A stretch of 64,000 nt of DNA from Allodiplogaster sudhausi (lineage: Eukaryota; Nematoda; Chromadorea; Rhabditida; Diplogasteridae). The notes beneath the pieces are model-generated. The model was given only the letters and a program-made list of their open reading frames with translations, was not told the DNA's origin and ran no database searches. This document shows, piece by piece, positions 23,828 through 34,217 of this stretch (positions are counted from its first letter, which is position 1; every line of letters starts with the position of its first letter). The stretch covers positions 5,262,501-5,326,500 of the forward strand of contig CALZFC010000016.1 of the NCBI GenBank assembly GCA_945643635.1. The letters run 5' to 3'. The translations under genes and the position numbers were made by a program.

Positions 23828-23843
23828 AACTGTCGCGACAGTT
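23828..23843. other. 16-bp perfect palindrome
   Basis: AACTGTCGCGACAGTT, a perfect self-complement in otherwise AT-rich DNA downstream of the PAN/mucin-like gene. Possibly a dimeric protein binding site; function unknown. Confidence 0.5.
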
Positions 23844-24189
23844 GTCTGGCCCGCACATCCGTTTACAATCGTTAGAATATCGTGTCCGCTTTGGTAAGGC
23901 CCTTCTTGCCAAAATAATGATAGATTTATACCTCTGGCACAATCTATTATCTACCAGTTGGGCATATTAAAGTGTTTTAAATATATACATAGCAATCAAC
24001 GACCTCCGTGCAACTTTGACAACATGGTGAAACTGTGATACACACAATACGTGTGATATAACTTTAGGATCAAAGGCACGAAGAAGATATATGTATGTAG
24101 ACACTACGCTGATTGTGAGGGAACCTCAGTTGCACGCATGTTTCTTTTGAATGATAAAAATTTTTTGTAATGCTGAAGCGGTTAGGGCT

Positions 24190-27130
24190 TTACCATATCC
24201 AAAAGGTCTTCTTTGTTTTTCGGAAGCGGGTGTCGTTTCGGATGCTATTATAATCGGGTCCATTTAGGCTTGCGTAGATGTGCGATGTCCGACCATTAGC
24301 ATCTGCAACAGTGTCACACTCAATAATTGGATCTGTGGCAATGGAGTACAATATTCACTCTTAAATATGTATATTGCTCTTAAAAAAAGAAAGCTGACTT
24401 GACTCATATAGAGTAAATTCCTGAATCTCGAGTCTAGATGGAGTTTTACCACACGAGTTGCTGATAGCAACGAATCCGAATTCCCATTCTTTGCGTTGGC
24501 ACGGTGCGTTGTCTGCGGCAATATACATTTCGGTGCACCCTTAAAGGAAGGCGATCACCAAAAAAAGTGTAATTTCAAATTGCCGCGGCAGTTCGACATA
24601 CGAGCGGGTGCAATTTTCACGCAACAGGCCCGAGTAATTTGCGAAATTTCAATTGAGAGTGCCTAATCGTCATGTAATGAATGGAAGAATGAATCGCTAG
24701 GCTTATGGTTAAGTAAACGCATTATTCTTTTTTTTTTATTTCTGTGCTAACCGTGTTGAATTTCTTTTACGCACATCAACTTGGCACATTCCCGAAAAGT
24801 GTGGTCGGCCTCGTCAGCCTGGTCCTTATCTTCGTACGGGACTGCACACCAGTCTAACTCCTGTGGAGCTGAAAATTAGTACTCCAATTATAGCGATTGT
24901 AGTCATGCTGAAAAATAGTACCGGTCAGATTGAAATCAGGATTAGTGAAGTTTCCAGTTAGTTGGTGGAAGAAACAGGTTCGGAAGTCCTTATCCCTGTA
25001 CCGCTTGGCAGCAACGATTTGAAAAAAGAGGTGACGGAAATTGGATAATGAGATGAAACGATGATGAAAAACAAACGAATACAAAAAAACTTGAACACTT
25101 CCTAGATCTACAGATACCTAGTGGCTTGGGGCTATTCGTCCAACTAACAGTTTTTAGAGTAGTTGTAGTTGTCGTTGTCGTAGTCGTCGTTGTTCGATCA
25201 GGTTGGAGCGTTTGGGTGACGGTGATCGTGGTTGTGGGAAGTTCGGACGTGAAGACGGGGACTGCTGGTTTGCGGGTTGGAGGCGCCACGATGTTTGTCG
25301 TTGTGGGTACAGTCGTCACAGGATCAGTGGACACAGGATCAGTGGAGACAGGATCAGTCGACACAGGTTCAGTCGTCACAGAATAAGTCGTCGCTGGCTC
25401 AGTCTTCACAGTTTCAGTCGACACAAGATCAGTCGAAACAGGATCGGTCAACAGAGCTTCAGTCGACACAGGATCAGTCGACAGAGTTTCGGTGGACACA
25501 GGATCAGTTGATACAGGATCAGTGGACACAGGATCAGTTGATACAGGATCAGTGGACACAGGATCAGTTGTTACAGGATTAGTGGACCAGGATCAGTCGA
25601 CACAAGATCAGTCGTTTCAGGATCCGTCGTCATTGGAGCACTCGTGGAAGAAGCCACGTCTGTTCCTTCAGTTGTAACGACCGAAGCTGGCTCTTGGTCT
25701 TTTTGTGTTGTGTCCCTTATGCAAATTCAAAAGGTCATTTGTGGAATCACCTTGGTTTAGGTGTTGGATTGTCGTGTCAGTACGGCTTGTGTCTGCTACA
25801 ATTGTTGTTGCATCTGGTGGCGGATCAAGGTCTTGACTGGTTCTTTGCGGGCTTGCTGTTGCCTGTTTCGCTGCAGCAGTTGCTGACGACGAGTCCCCTG
25901 TAACGTTGTGAGCGAACCAGGAAATACGAATATTATAAATAACAAAAAAAAAACTGACGGCAAGGGATTGCTGCACACTTTGTATCTTCAGCATTCTACT
26001 AGCCGATATCTTTCAACCTGATTTTGAGATAACAAGTTGCCATAACTAGCCTTTGCCAAGTCTTGTACTTGTCGATTTCTCATCAACCCTGCATTGTTGT
26101 GCTGTTCTGTTAAAACGCCAGACTTCACCAGACACCGGCTCATTTTCAGCGTAGAGCAGACATGAAGAACTTGTCGAGTTATGAGAAAATGCAGAGCAGG
26201 TTTCGTTCTGATCATCGTAACTTACAGTTTGCATTCATTGTGGAACCATTTTTCTAAAAGAAAATTTAATATAAAATTCTTGTATGATTCATATTTAAAA
26301 GGAGGTATTAAAAGGAGGTATACGGGGAATAGTTAATTATGTTTTGTTCAATATGGATTTGTTCATCGTGCCGTAAAACATATATCCAGAAAGTTTGAGC
26401 GGTTTTCTTTCATTACTTTCTGAGCAAGTGTAACGTGAAAACTGGCGGGTAGAGAATTGGTTAGGGTATATCATAGTCGCCCTCCTATTTCACATTCTCT
26501 CTCGACCGAGCGACTTTATGAGCGCGCGCGTTCAAAATGGTTCTCTAGCGTTACTGTATAATTATTCGCCAGATACTTCCTTTAATCAAAATAATTTGAA
26601 TTACTTTGTTGTTAAAAGAACTAGAAACCAATGAAATGCTTGAACTTTCCACCGCTGACCCGGATGCAAGCGCAGGCGCATTTCCGTAGCAGAATCAGTT
26701 GCTCATCGCTGACGTGCGTGTTGCTTGGTGGGTCGCGAAAGAACTTAACTTCGCCAACCTGCAAAGTCTGATTATGTTTTTTTTTAATTGGAAGACTTCA
26801 TAATCACAACGCTGATAGCGGTTTTTAGCATCAATACACGAGTTCTCTAATGAAATGCAAATGAACATCACTGTACACACTGATCTGATAATGTTGTGGT
26901 CATTTCCTTATTTCTGTTGGTCATTTTTCAATGTATTTTTCTGCGCCGTTTCTTCTCCAAGGATCCTTAAACTGGAAAAGAGTCAATTTTAAAGGCAGTA
27001 ATTTCATAGTTTCCATGCGCTGATGAAACGTCAGTAACCAGCAGCCTCCAAAACAATCAAAAGTGTACACCTCTGCAGTGATGAGATGCAATTGAAGCAG
27101 GAAGGAAGCGATTTGCCAGCGCATGTTCAC
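24190..27130 (-). CDS. secreted mucin-like protein with PAN-like Cys-rich region
   Basis: A minus-strand gene starting with a signal peptide (MRWQIASFLLQLHLITAEV, ATG near 27130-27124) and ending at TAA 24190-24192. Supported exons: the signal exon; NSCIDAKNRYQRCDYE (about 26805-26850); VGEVKFFRDPPSNTHVS to CACACIR (about 26660-26760); a Cys-rich exon near 26046-26210 with NETCSAFSHNSTSSSCLLYA, which resembles the C-x-AF(S)-x-N...C-x-L pattern of PAN/apple domains; an Asp/Ser/Thr-rich exon (25742-25901); a long Thr-rich exon with TDPVS pentapeptides (about 25115-25730); then Cys-containing exons KDFRTCFFHQLTGNFTNPDF, DWCAVPYEDKDQADEADHTF, YIAADNAPCQRKEWEFGF and GPDYNSIRNDTRFRKTKK. Likely heavily O-glycosylated and extracellular. 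One base is missing in the repeat near 25587. Exon links in the first third are incomplete. Confidence 0.55.
25318..25625. repeat. 15-bp coding repeat (TDPVS/TETVS)
   Basis: About 20 units of a 15-base period encode Thr-Asp-Pro-Val-Ser variants on the minus strand within the mucin-like gene. The unit at 25581-25590 lacks one base. Confidence 0.9.
26310..26584. mobile_element. MITE copy 1 (TAAAGGAGGTATCCGG termini)
   Basis: About 275 bases with inverted ends (AAAGGAGGTAT at the left, ATACTTCCTTTA at the right). The interior is shared with the reverse-oriented copy at 40837-41119, including CTGGCGGGTAGAGAATTGG and GCTCTCTCGACCGAGCG-type blocks. It lies in an intron of the PAN/mucin-like gene. 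Confidence 0.8.
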
Positions 27131-27588
27131 AGCCTATCGGGTATATCTATGCAAGCTTCTGTCGACTGGAAGACAGTGAATAGTGAACACACTTTGTCCA
27201 GGCCTTCCATTAGTAGCCGAGGAGATATACAAATGCTTCCTCTTTCTGTTCTCTTGCGCATTCGAACACTTGGCCTTTGTAAAAAAAAATCACTTAGCTT
27301 TAAGCAGTGGATTCTTTTATCTGGGAGTCCGAAGTCCATTAGCAATGAGACTCGGAAACGTTGCCCTTTGCAGAGACTCAACCGGGAAAGCCTGTGCATT
27401 TAGTCAGTGAATGAACATGAAATGATAAAATGACATGCTTGTGCTCAAGCGATGCTTAAAGACAGTCTTTGCACCACAGAGTTCTTGGTCAAAATCTTTT
27501 TAAACCAATAAATTTGTCAACATCCCTCATGCGTGACATATTTTACAAAAATTTTCTATAAATTAGATAAACTTATTAATAAACTGAG

Positions 27589-28057
27589 GTTATTGATTTC
27601 TCCGGATGGCGAATCTATCATTCACCAGCAGAGCAACACCGTCTTCAACATGTTCGACCAGTCAATCAAGAATGCTCTCCATCACGGTAAAAGATTTACA
27701 TATGTAAGTAATTTAACATACTAATGCTGTGTGTTTGAATTGCGCTGCAAGATGATGCACACATCTTTTTTCAATGTATATCCGGAAGATAAGATGGCCT
27801 TAAGGCAAGCGAGGTCCTCGGGACAAGGCCAATCTAGCAGATGGATTGCAGCAGCAGCTCGCGGCAAGGATTTCGCAGCCCTTGTCGATGTCTTCTTTGG
27901 AGCAGATTCCGGGGTGGCATGCAGTTTTCAAGCCATGGGAGAGGGCCGAGAACGAGCAGAGAAGGACGAGGACTTGAAGGAGGAAGGCGAGGACAGACAT
28001 CTGCAAAGAGAGCCATGGGAGAGGGCCGAGAACGAGCAGAGAAGGACGAGGACTTGA
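27589..28057 (+). CDS. partial gene of unknown function entering a minisatellite
   Basis: Exon 27589-27686 (acceptor CTGAG, donor GGTAAAA) reads DGESIIHQQSNTVFNMFDQS then IKNALHH with strongly C-ending codons. A short exon near 27751-27775 can follow in phase, then an open stretch with RWIAAAARGKDFAALVDVFF and GADSGVACSF runs into the minisatellite, where MGEGRERAEKDEDLKEEGED repeats until a stop at 28055. A possible terminal exon lies at about 29435-29497 (ALFPAFRKSILDTMFNYE). No family is recognised. The first exon is convincing; the rest is tentative. Confidence 0.35.
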
Positions 28058-28900
28058 AGGAGGAAGGCGAGGACAGCCATGGGAGAGGGCCGAGAACGAG
28101 CAGCGAAGGACGAGGACTTGAAGGAGGAAGGCGAGGACAGCCATGGAAGAGGGCCGAGAACGAGCAGAGAAGGACGAGGACTTGAAGGAGGAAGGCGACG
28201 ACAGACATATGCAAGAGAGCCATGGGAGAGGGCAGAGAAAGAGCAGAGAAGGACGAGGACTTGAAGGAGGAAGGCGACGACAGACATATGCAAGAGAGCC
28301 ATGGGAGAGGGCAGAGAAAGAGCAGAGAAGGACGAGGACTTGAAGGAGGAAGGCAAGGACAGCCATGGGAGAGGGCCGAGAATAAGCAGCGAAGGACGAG
28401 GACTAGAAGGAGGAAGGCGAGGACAGCCATGGGAGACGGCCGAGAATAAGCAGCGAAGGACGAGGACTTGAAGGAGGAAGGCGAGGGCGGACATCTGCAA
28501 GGAGAGTTCTAGTCATGGGAGAGGGCCGAGAACGAGCAGATAAGGACGAGGACTTGAAGGAGGAATGCGAGGACAGCCATGGGAGACGGTCGAGAATGAG
28601 CAGCGAAGGACGATGACTTGATGGAGGAAGTCGAGGGCGGACATCTGCAAGGAGAGTTCAAGCCATGGGAGAGGGCCGAGAACGACCAGAGAAGGGCGAG
28701 GACTTGAAGGAGGAAGGCGAGGGCGGACATCTGCAAAGAGAGCCATGGGAGAGGGCCGAGAACGAGCAGAGAAGGACGAGGACTTGAAGGAGGAAGGCGA
28801 GGGCAGACATCTGCAAAGATAGCCATGGGAGAGGGCCGAGAACGAGCAGAGAAGGACGAGGAGTTGAAGGAGGAAGGGGAGGGCGGACATATGCAAGGCG
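27930..28900. repeat. 63-87-bp minisatellite, 13 units
   Basis: Thirteen units begin with CCATGGGAGAGGGC and continue GAACGAGCAGAGAAGGACGA ... GGAGGAAGGCGA. Some carry an extra GACATCTGCAAAGAGA-type segment that makes unit length alternate between about 63 and 79-87. Long open frames exist on both strands only because of the repeat. Confidence 0.95.
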
Positions 28901-28914
28901 AGCACTTCAAGGTT

Positions 28915-29010
28915 AAAGGATGCCGGGGAATAATTAACCTTGCTTTTCCCTATATGGTTAAGGCGTAAAACATATACATATCCACAAAATTTGAAGGCGA
29001 ATTTCTTTTG
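28915..29010. mobile_element. MITE fragment (left end only)
   Basis: GGTTAAAGGATGCCGGGGAA followed by TAATTAACCTTGC and a GGCGTAAAACATATA block matches one end of the MITE at 26310-26584. The other end is missing. Confidence 0.6.
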
Positions 29011-29654
29011 TTTTAAGAAAAAAGTTTGATTTGAGGGCGTTTTTTCCGTTACTTTTCTTTAAAGAAAACATTTGAGGGCGCGAATTTCTGTTACTTTTAT
29101 TTAAAGAAAAAAAGTCGGCATGGAAATTATTAATCTCTCGTAAAGTAAATTTTATAACCTTTTATATATTAACTAAGCTAATTAATAACTCCAAGAATCG
29201 TCAATCGTCTGGGCACAAGAAATCACTTTCCTATATAAGCAAGGTTAGGCAGAAAACCACCGTGGCAGTGAGCTATTCATTATGAAGGAAGCTATTTTAT
29301 CTTTGCCATAAAAGAAGGACACTTTCCTTACACAAAAGACACATTCTTTACACTCTGCCGAAATCTGTGATTCTGGAAGAGAATATCAATGTGAATGTTG
29401 AGCATGTTCATGCAGCTTAAATCTCGATATTAGAGAAGAAGCACTCTTTCCTGCATTTCGCAAAAGCATATTGGACACCATGTTCAACTACGAATGAACA
29501 AGTACACTTTTATGCAATTTGAAGCGAGTCAATTATCTATCATAAGATGTATATACAAAAATCGTGGAAGAAGAAAAGGCTTACATTGAGAAGTGAGAGG
29601 GATAATCCTCTATAAGTCGCAATTCCCACTTTCACAGGCCCTTCAACTTCTTCT
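29011..29654. other. spacer, no clear gene
   Basis: Short direct repeats of TTGAGGGCG and TTACTTTT at 29030-29110, then AT-rich sequence. Apart from the possible short exon near 29435-29497, nothing is supported. Confidence 0.4.
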
Positions 29655-29662
29655 CTCGCGAT

Positions 29663-30139
29663 CAGAGGTGTCAACGGGCCCAACATTTTTGGGCCGGCCC
29701 GGCCCGTCGGGCCCAAGGTCTGGGCCGGCCCGGCCCGAGCGATTTCCGGGCCCTTGAATTTTGGGCCCGGCCCGGCCCGGCCCGGCCCGTGGGCCCGTTT
29801 GAGCCCGATTTTCAAAAATTCTGTAGGAAAAGTCCGACGAGCTAAAGAATATTTTGAAATTCAAAATTTTTCATGTTCATGCTATGTACATATATTCATT
29901 TTAATGTATACTAGAAAACGTTTTAGGAGAAAAATGAACAAATGACCTAAAAGTGCCACCAGTCGTCTTGACTGGACGACATCGTGTGCTTATCGGGCCC
30001 AAACGGGCCCTGCGGGCCGGCCCAACTTTTTAGGGCCCGGCCCGGCCCGGCCCGGGGCCCTGGGAAGTTGGGCCGGCCCGGCCCGCGGGCAGGGCCGGGC
30101 CGGGCCGGGCCGGGCTGGGCCGGGCCGTTGACACCTCTG
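29663..30139. mobile_element. hAT-type non-autonomous element, GGCCC-rich, copy 1
   Basis: A 477-base element bounded by CAGAGGTGTCAACGGG and its inverted copy, with a perfect 8-bp target duplication CTCGCGAT at 29655-29662 and 30140-30147. CAG-type ends and 8-bp duplications are standard hAT features. Each arm is an extreme run of GGGCCCGGCC/GGCCCGGCCC repeats over about 120-150 bases. The centre is AT-rich, with a conserved block around AGTCGTCTTGACTGGACGAC. No transposase is present. Open frames through it are repeat artefacts. Confidence 0.92.
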
Positions 30140-30303
30140 CTCGCGATAGAAAGATAGAATAGAGACAGAAGGAATCAAAAAGAGACGAGAGACGAGGAGA
30201 GAAATTAAATATTTAATTGAATACAAGGAATGTAATAGAATCCTTGGAACTTTAATATAATACAACGAAATTTAATAGCTGAAATAAATAAAAGAATACA
30301 TTA

Positions 30304-30560
30304 CACACAGAAAACGATGTGACACGGGATGTCACAATTTGATGTCACAATAATGTACCGATTTTACTTCGGTACATATGTGTTCCACCCCATGTCACAA
30401 TTTATGTTCCAAAAAATTGTGACCTCCAGTGAAACAGAAATGTGACGCGCCATGTCACAATTTTCGAGCGGTGGAGGGCAGCGTATCCCAGCAAAAATGT
30501 GACATTGCATGTCACAATTAGGCGGCAGCACATAAATTGTGACATGCTCCCACCGTTAGC
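30304..30560. repeat. subterminal TGTGACA array, accessory-gene end of long copy
   Basis: At least ten TGTGAC/GTCACA motifs in both orientations in about 250 bases, some as close pairs such as ATGTGACATTGCATGTCACA. Likely transposase binding sites. Confidence 0.8.
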
Positions 30561-31079
30561 TCCGCCCCTTTTGCTCTCCCTCCCCCTTCATCCATTCTTC
30601 GAATTAGTGATTCATTTACTATTATGCATGCCACTGGCATTTAATAACAAGAAGAATTATTCATTAAGTTAGTGAGACCTTCAAAAGATTACAGTAACAA
30701 CTCAACACATTCACAAGGAAACAGTAACAACTAACACACTTACAAGATAACCGCGCCGAGTTAAATGAATTTGGGCTACTTAATCATGATAAAATTGAGT
30801 TACTGGTCATAAAACGACAAGAATTAATACATTCTGTAAAGACTGTTTTTCTTAGAAGGATATGTCTATGTTACCAGTTACTTTCTGAATGAATCTTGGA
30901 AATAAAAATTCGATAGTTCTAAAATGAAAGAAACGTATAGCATGAAAGCAAGTTAAAAAATGAAACAATCTTTTACTAAGATGAAAGAATGTTCTCAAGT
31001 GAAATAAACTCAAGTAAAAGAAAATTTTCAGATGTAAGAGTCAACAAAAAAATGTGATCTAATGAGATCAGACTGGCCT

Positions 31080-34066
31080 CTATTCGGCCATAATGGCCTC
31101 CAACTTGCGGTAGATGAGCCCTGCATCTCTTGACATGGGCTCCGGAATGCCGAGCAGATTCGCAAGAAGGGACAGCTCTTGTTTCACTTCGTGTGGGTAC
31201 TCGAGGTCGAACAACCAGAAGCAAGCGAGGTAGGAGAGAAGCGCATGGGCAAGGTCTCCAGAAACCTGCAGCATGCGTATTATAAAGCAGGTAAAAAATA
31301 AATAAAAAAGCTATGAGTATAAGAATTTTTTTTAATTTGTTAAAATTAAATTTTTTTAATTTGTTAAAATTACATTTCAACTTTTTTTTTTAACAAAACA
31401 TGACTGACGGTTACATCGACTCCCTCAAGAGCGATGATGAACTTGGCAGAGACATCACCGTATGCGACTATCACCGGCTGCCGGATGCCCTCATTCTTGA
31501 GTTGATCAAGAGCCGACGACGCAGAATGATGTGCCTAAGCAGCATAGTTTACACTCCTCTCGCTGTATCGTCTCTCTTTCTCGCTCCTTTTCACTCACAA
31601 GATAAGAAAAAGGCAACAGGAAACTAATGTCACTTAACTTATAAGCAATAGGTAGATATTGATTGGGAATTTGAATTGTAATAAATAACGGACCAGGAAG
31701 CGATTGTAGACGAACTTGACACGAGATGGCTTCTTCTTTTTGTCTGTATGCTCGAACAGTGCCAGCATGTTGAGTAAGAACTCGAATGTAGCGAAATCTG
31801 AGGCATACAATTATTCTCTTTTTAACAGTTCGATGAATAGTTTGGAAATACAATTGAACCTGGGTTACAAAGATAAATACTTAGTACACATGGATGCATT
31901 TTTTTCGATAACTCAAAACTTTATAAGGTTGAGAATACCGAACCATTTGTTCCAGGCGGGAAGGCGTTCGCTTCAACAAGAGATCTTCTCTTCGCTTCGG
32001 ATATTACGCGCAGGGCACGCTGAGACATTGCCGGCGCAATCTTCTCTTGCAATCTCCGTGGAAAGTCTCCCGCGGAAGCGCACTTTGACGCGATGAAGTC
32101 ATCGACAATCTGCAAGCAAATTCAAAAGTATATTTGTCTAATGTGAATTCCAAAAATTTTGTTCTAAACTCAAGCCATAGAGCAAGAAATAACTCATGTA
32201 AGTATAGACAAATTATTTAAATGTAAAACAAAATCCGACAAATAAAAAATCACATACGTAACGGGACTGCGCGTAGAAGGAGTAACGTGTCATTGTTGCT
32301 CGCGGAGGATTGTTCTGGCAAAAGCGTATACGACAGTTTCTAAAAAAAATTATATATCGCCATTTGTGAGAGAGCTGCTACTAGTAGTAGAATTTTACAT
32401 TTTAATCTAAAGACTCTCTTATATATGACAAAATGAAATATCTGTATAACTTTAAAGACTCGAGAGACAAAAACCTCTTCTGCTTAAGGAGTTCGAGGTG
32501 CTCGACAGAGCCGTGTATCAAGTTGTTAATTCGCTTAAACAAAAGGTTTTGTAATGCCTTTAATTTTCAAAATATAACAGTATCTTGTAGAGCTTTAACT
32601 GACATTTAAATGATCGTCAGTTTCTCTCTCCTCCTCGTTATCCGAAGAAGCAAGCCACTCTCGGCTGCCTGCTTTCTTCTTGTACTCTCTGATGGGCTGT
32701 GATAGCAAGCTTCTTTTTCCAAGAAGAGATCTGACCCGCCTAACGCGGCATTCGACAAGTCCCTTGTGGCTGTCGATGAAGGCATCCTGAAATGCTTTCT
32801 GTAGTTACATCAGAGAAAATTCAGGTAACTAGCAATGCGTTATCGAGTCTTTCAAATTTCATAATGATCTTCATTCAGTTAAAAACTGTTGTGTAGAAAA
32901 AAAGGTTGCTAACTATAGAACAGTTGGGGTATCCTGCGAATAGATGCGTAACGAAGCTCCGCGTCTCTTTCGGGGATGGTTTTTCTCTGCTAAAAAAGTG
33001 CGGTAAAATATCAGTTGTTCAAGAGTTGAAAACTAGCGTGTCAGCGTATGTCAGCAGAAAGTCGGCGATCCTTCTCGTAAGCAGGCAGCGGCCAACCCTG
33101 TCGTCCGAAATGTCATACGACGGGTCATCTTGTAGCCTCTTGAGGAATGGAGCTCCTTGCTTGCCAACCAATAACTTCTCAAAGCTGCATTTCAAAAGGC
33201 GCTGGTTCAGACGATGGTAGAAGGGGTCTTAAACGCATACGTTTACTTGTTTAAAAGGAAAATTAATTAGAAATCTGCTTGCGCCGAGTTTTGCTTGCAT
33301 ACTAAAGGATACAACAGACAAAAGTGCAGTTTACTAAACAGAAATTTAAAGGCCTGCCTGTGTACATCGTCCGATCTGGAACTGCCGAGGGAGTTCTGAC
33401 CAACGGTGACTCCGAGCGAACTTGAGGTGTCGAGGGATGAGAAATCGCTAAGTAAATTAAATGAATTACTAGCTGCGCTTACAATCTGAGTATGATTTAC
33501 CTCCAAGCTCTTCAAGATCGCGATCTTTGTCGACTTCTCTCTCACAAGGGTTAGCATCTTCAACATCAACTGAAAATTCATGAATCTAAGATATGAGCAT
33601 TCATTTTAGTATAACCTTGCTCCGCTCGAGTATCATCAGGAAAAACTGCGTTTTTCTCCCACGAGAGCGCAGTCGGATTGGTTGGCGAAAGGGACTCATT
33701 TTTTGCCAGGAATGTGGAAGAAATCGAGAGGGATAGCTCCTGGCTGTTCATCGTAGTCGAAGTTGCCGGACTCTGAGAAGTGATCCACGTAAAAATATAC
33801 TCATTTAGAGAGATAGGCAATCGGTAAACCTCGAGTAAGCTTCCTGTTGCTATGTAATGTGCGTGTGGCGCCGCAACAACTTGAGAGGGGTGAACGTCTA
33901 TCATACGCTGAGGAGTGTTGAGCTGCAGCCTGACATTTGTCAGAGGGGAGCCAGTCCGTGTACTCACATATTGCTTGACTTGTGCAATGGTCTCGAAGTA
34001 GCAGTCCTCTTCGCCCAAACACTCGGGCTCAGGAGCACCCGCTTCCAACAGAATGGTTAGACGCAT
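31080..34066 (-). CDS. transposon accessory protein (gene 2)
   Basis: Minus-strand multi-exon gene starting at ATG 34066 (MRLTILLEAGAPEPECLGEE), 150 bases beyond the transposase stop, and ending at 31080. The first exon (33830-34066) reads like a ubiquitin/PB1-type fold (FETIAQVKQYVSTRTGSP; TNVRLQLNTPQRM). A Ser/Thr-rich linker exon follows (33616-33772), then exons around 33450, 33060-33180 (DDRVGRCLLTRRIADFLLTY), 32590-32785 (AFQDAFIDSHKGLVECRVRR), 32260-32340, 31930-32111 (KCASAGDFPRRLQEKIAPAM), 31693-31800 (DFATFEFLLNMLALFEHTDK), 31420-31540 (LDQLKNEGIRQPVIVAYGDV) and 31080-31266 (LAHALLSYLACFWLFDLEYP). This domain order recalls a widespread family of uncharacterised animal proteins with a ubiquitin-like start. 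Role inferred: DNA-binding or regulatory partner of the transposase, as TNPA is to TNPD. Confidence 0.65.
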
Positions 34067-34217
34067 TGGGTCTAACGCTAAAGATCACACTAACTAGGAA
34101 ATAAATCATGCAAATGATCACATATTCGTGAGCCGTCGTAAATAACGGGATAAATTGAAATATTGATCTTCAGATCAAAGTATTTGTTTATTGCTAAGAG
34201 AAAATAACGAAAATATT

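Noticed and set aside
26210..26250. An 18-base intron (GTAAGTTACGATGATCAG) in the PAN-like exon
   Set aside because: It has perfect splice-like ends, but removing it does not put the WFHNECK reading in frame with the PAN-like reading and it is far below normal intron size.
27800..28910. Overlapping 130-200 residue minus-strand frames (FLLQVLVLLCSFSALSHG)
   Set aside because: They arise from the minisatellite in three frames at once, so no frame preference exists.
29540..30265. Gly/Pro/Ala-rich frames
   Set aside because: Lie in the GGCCC arms of the hAT-type element.
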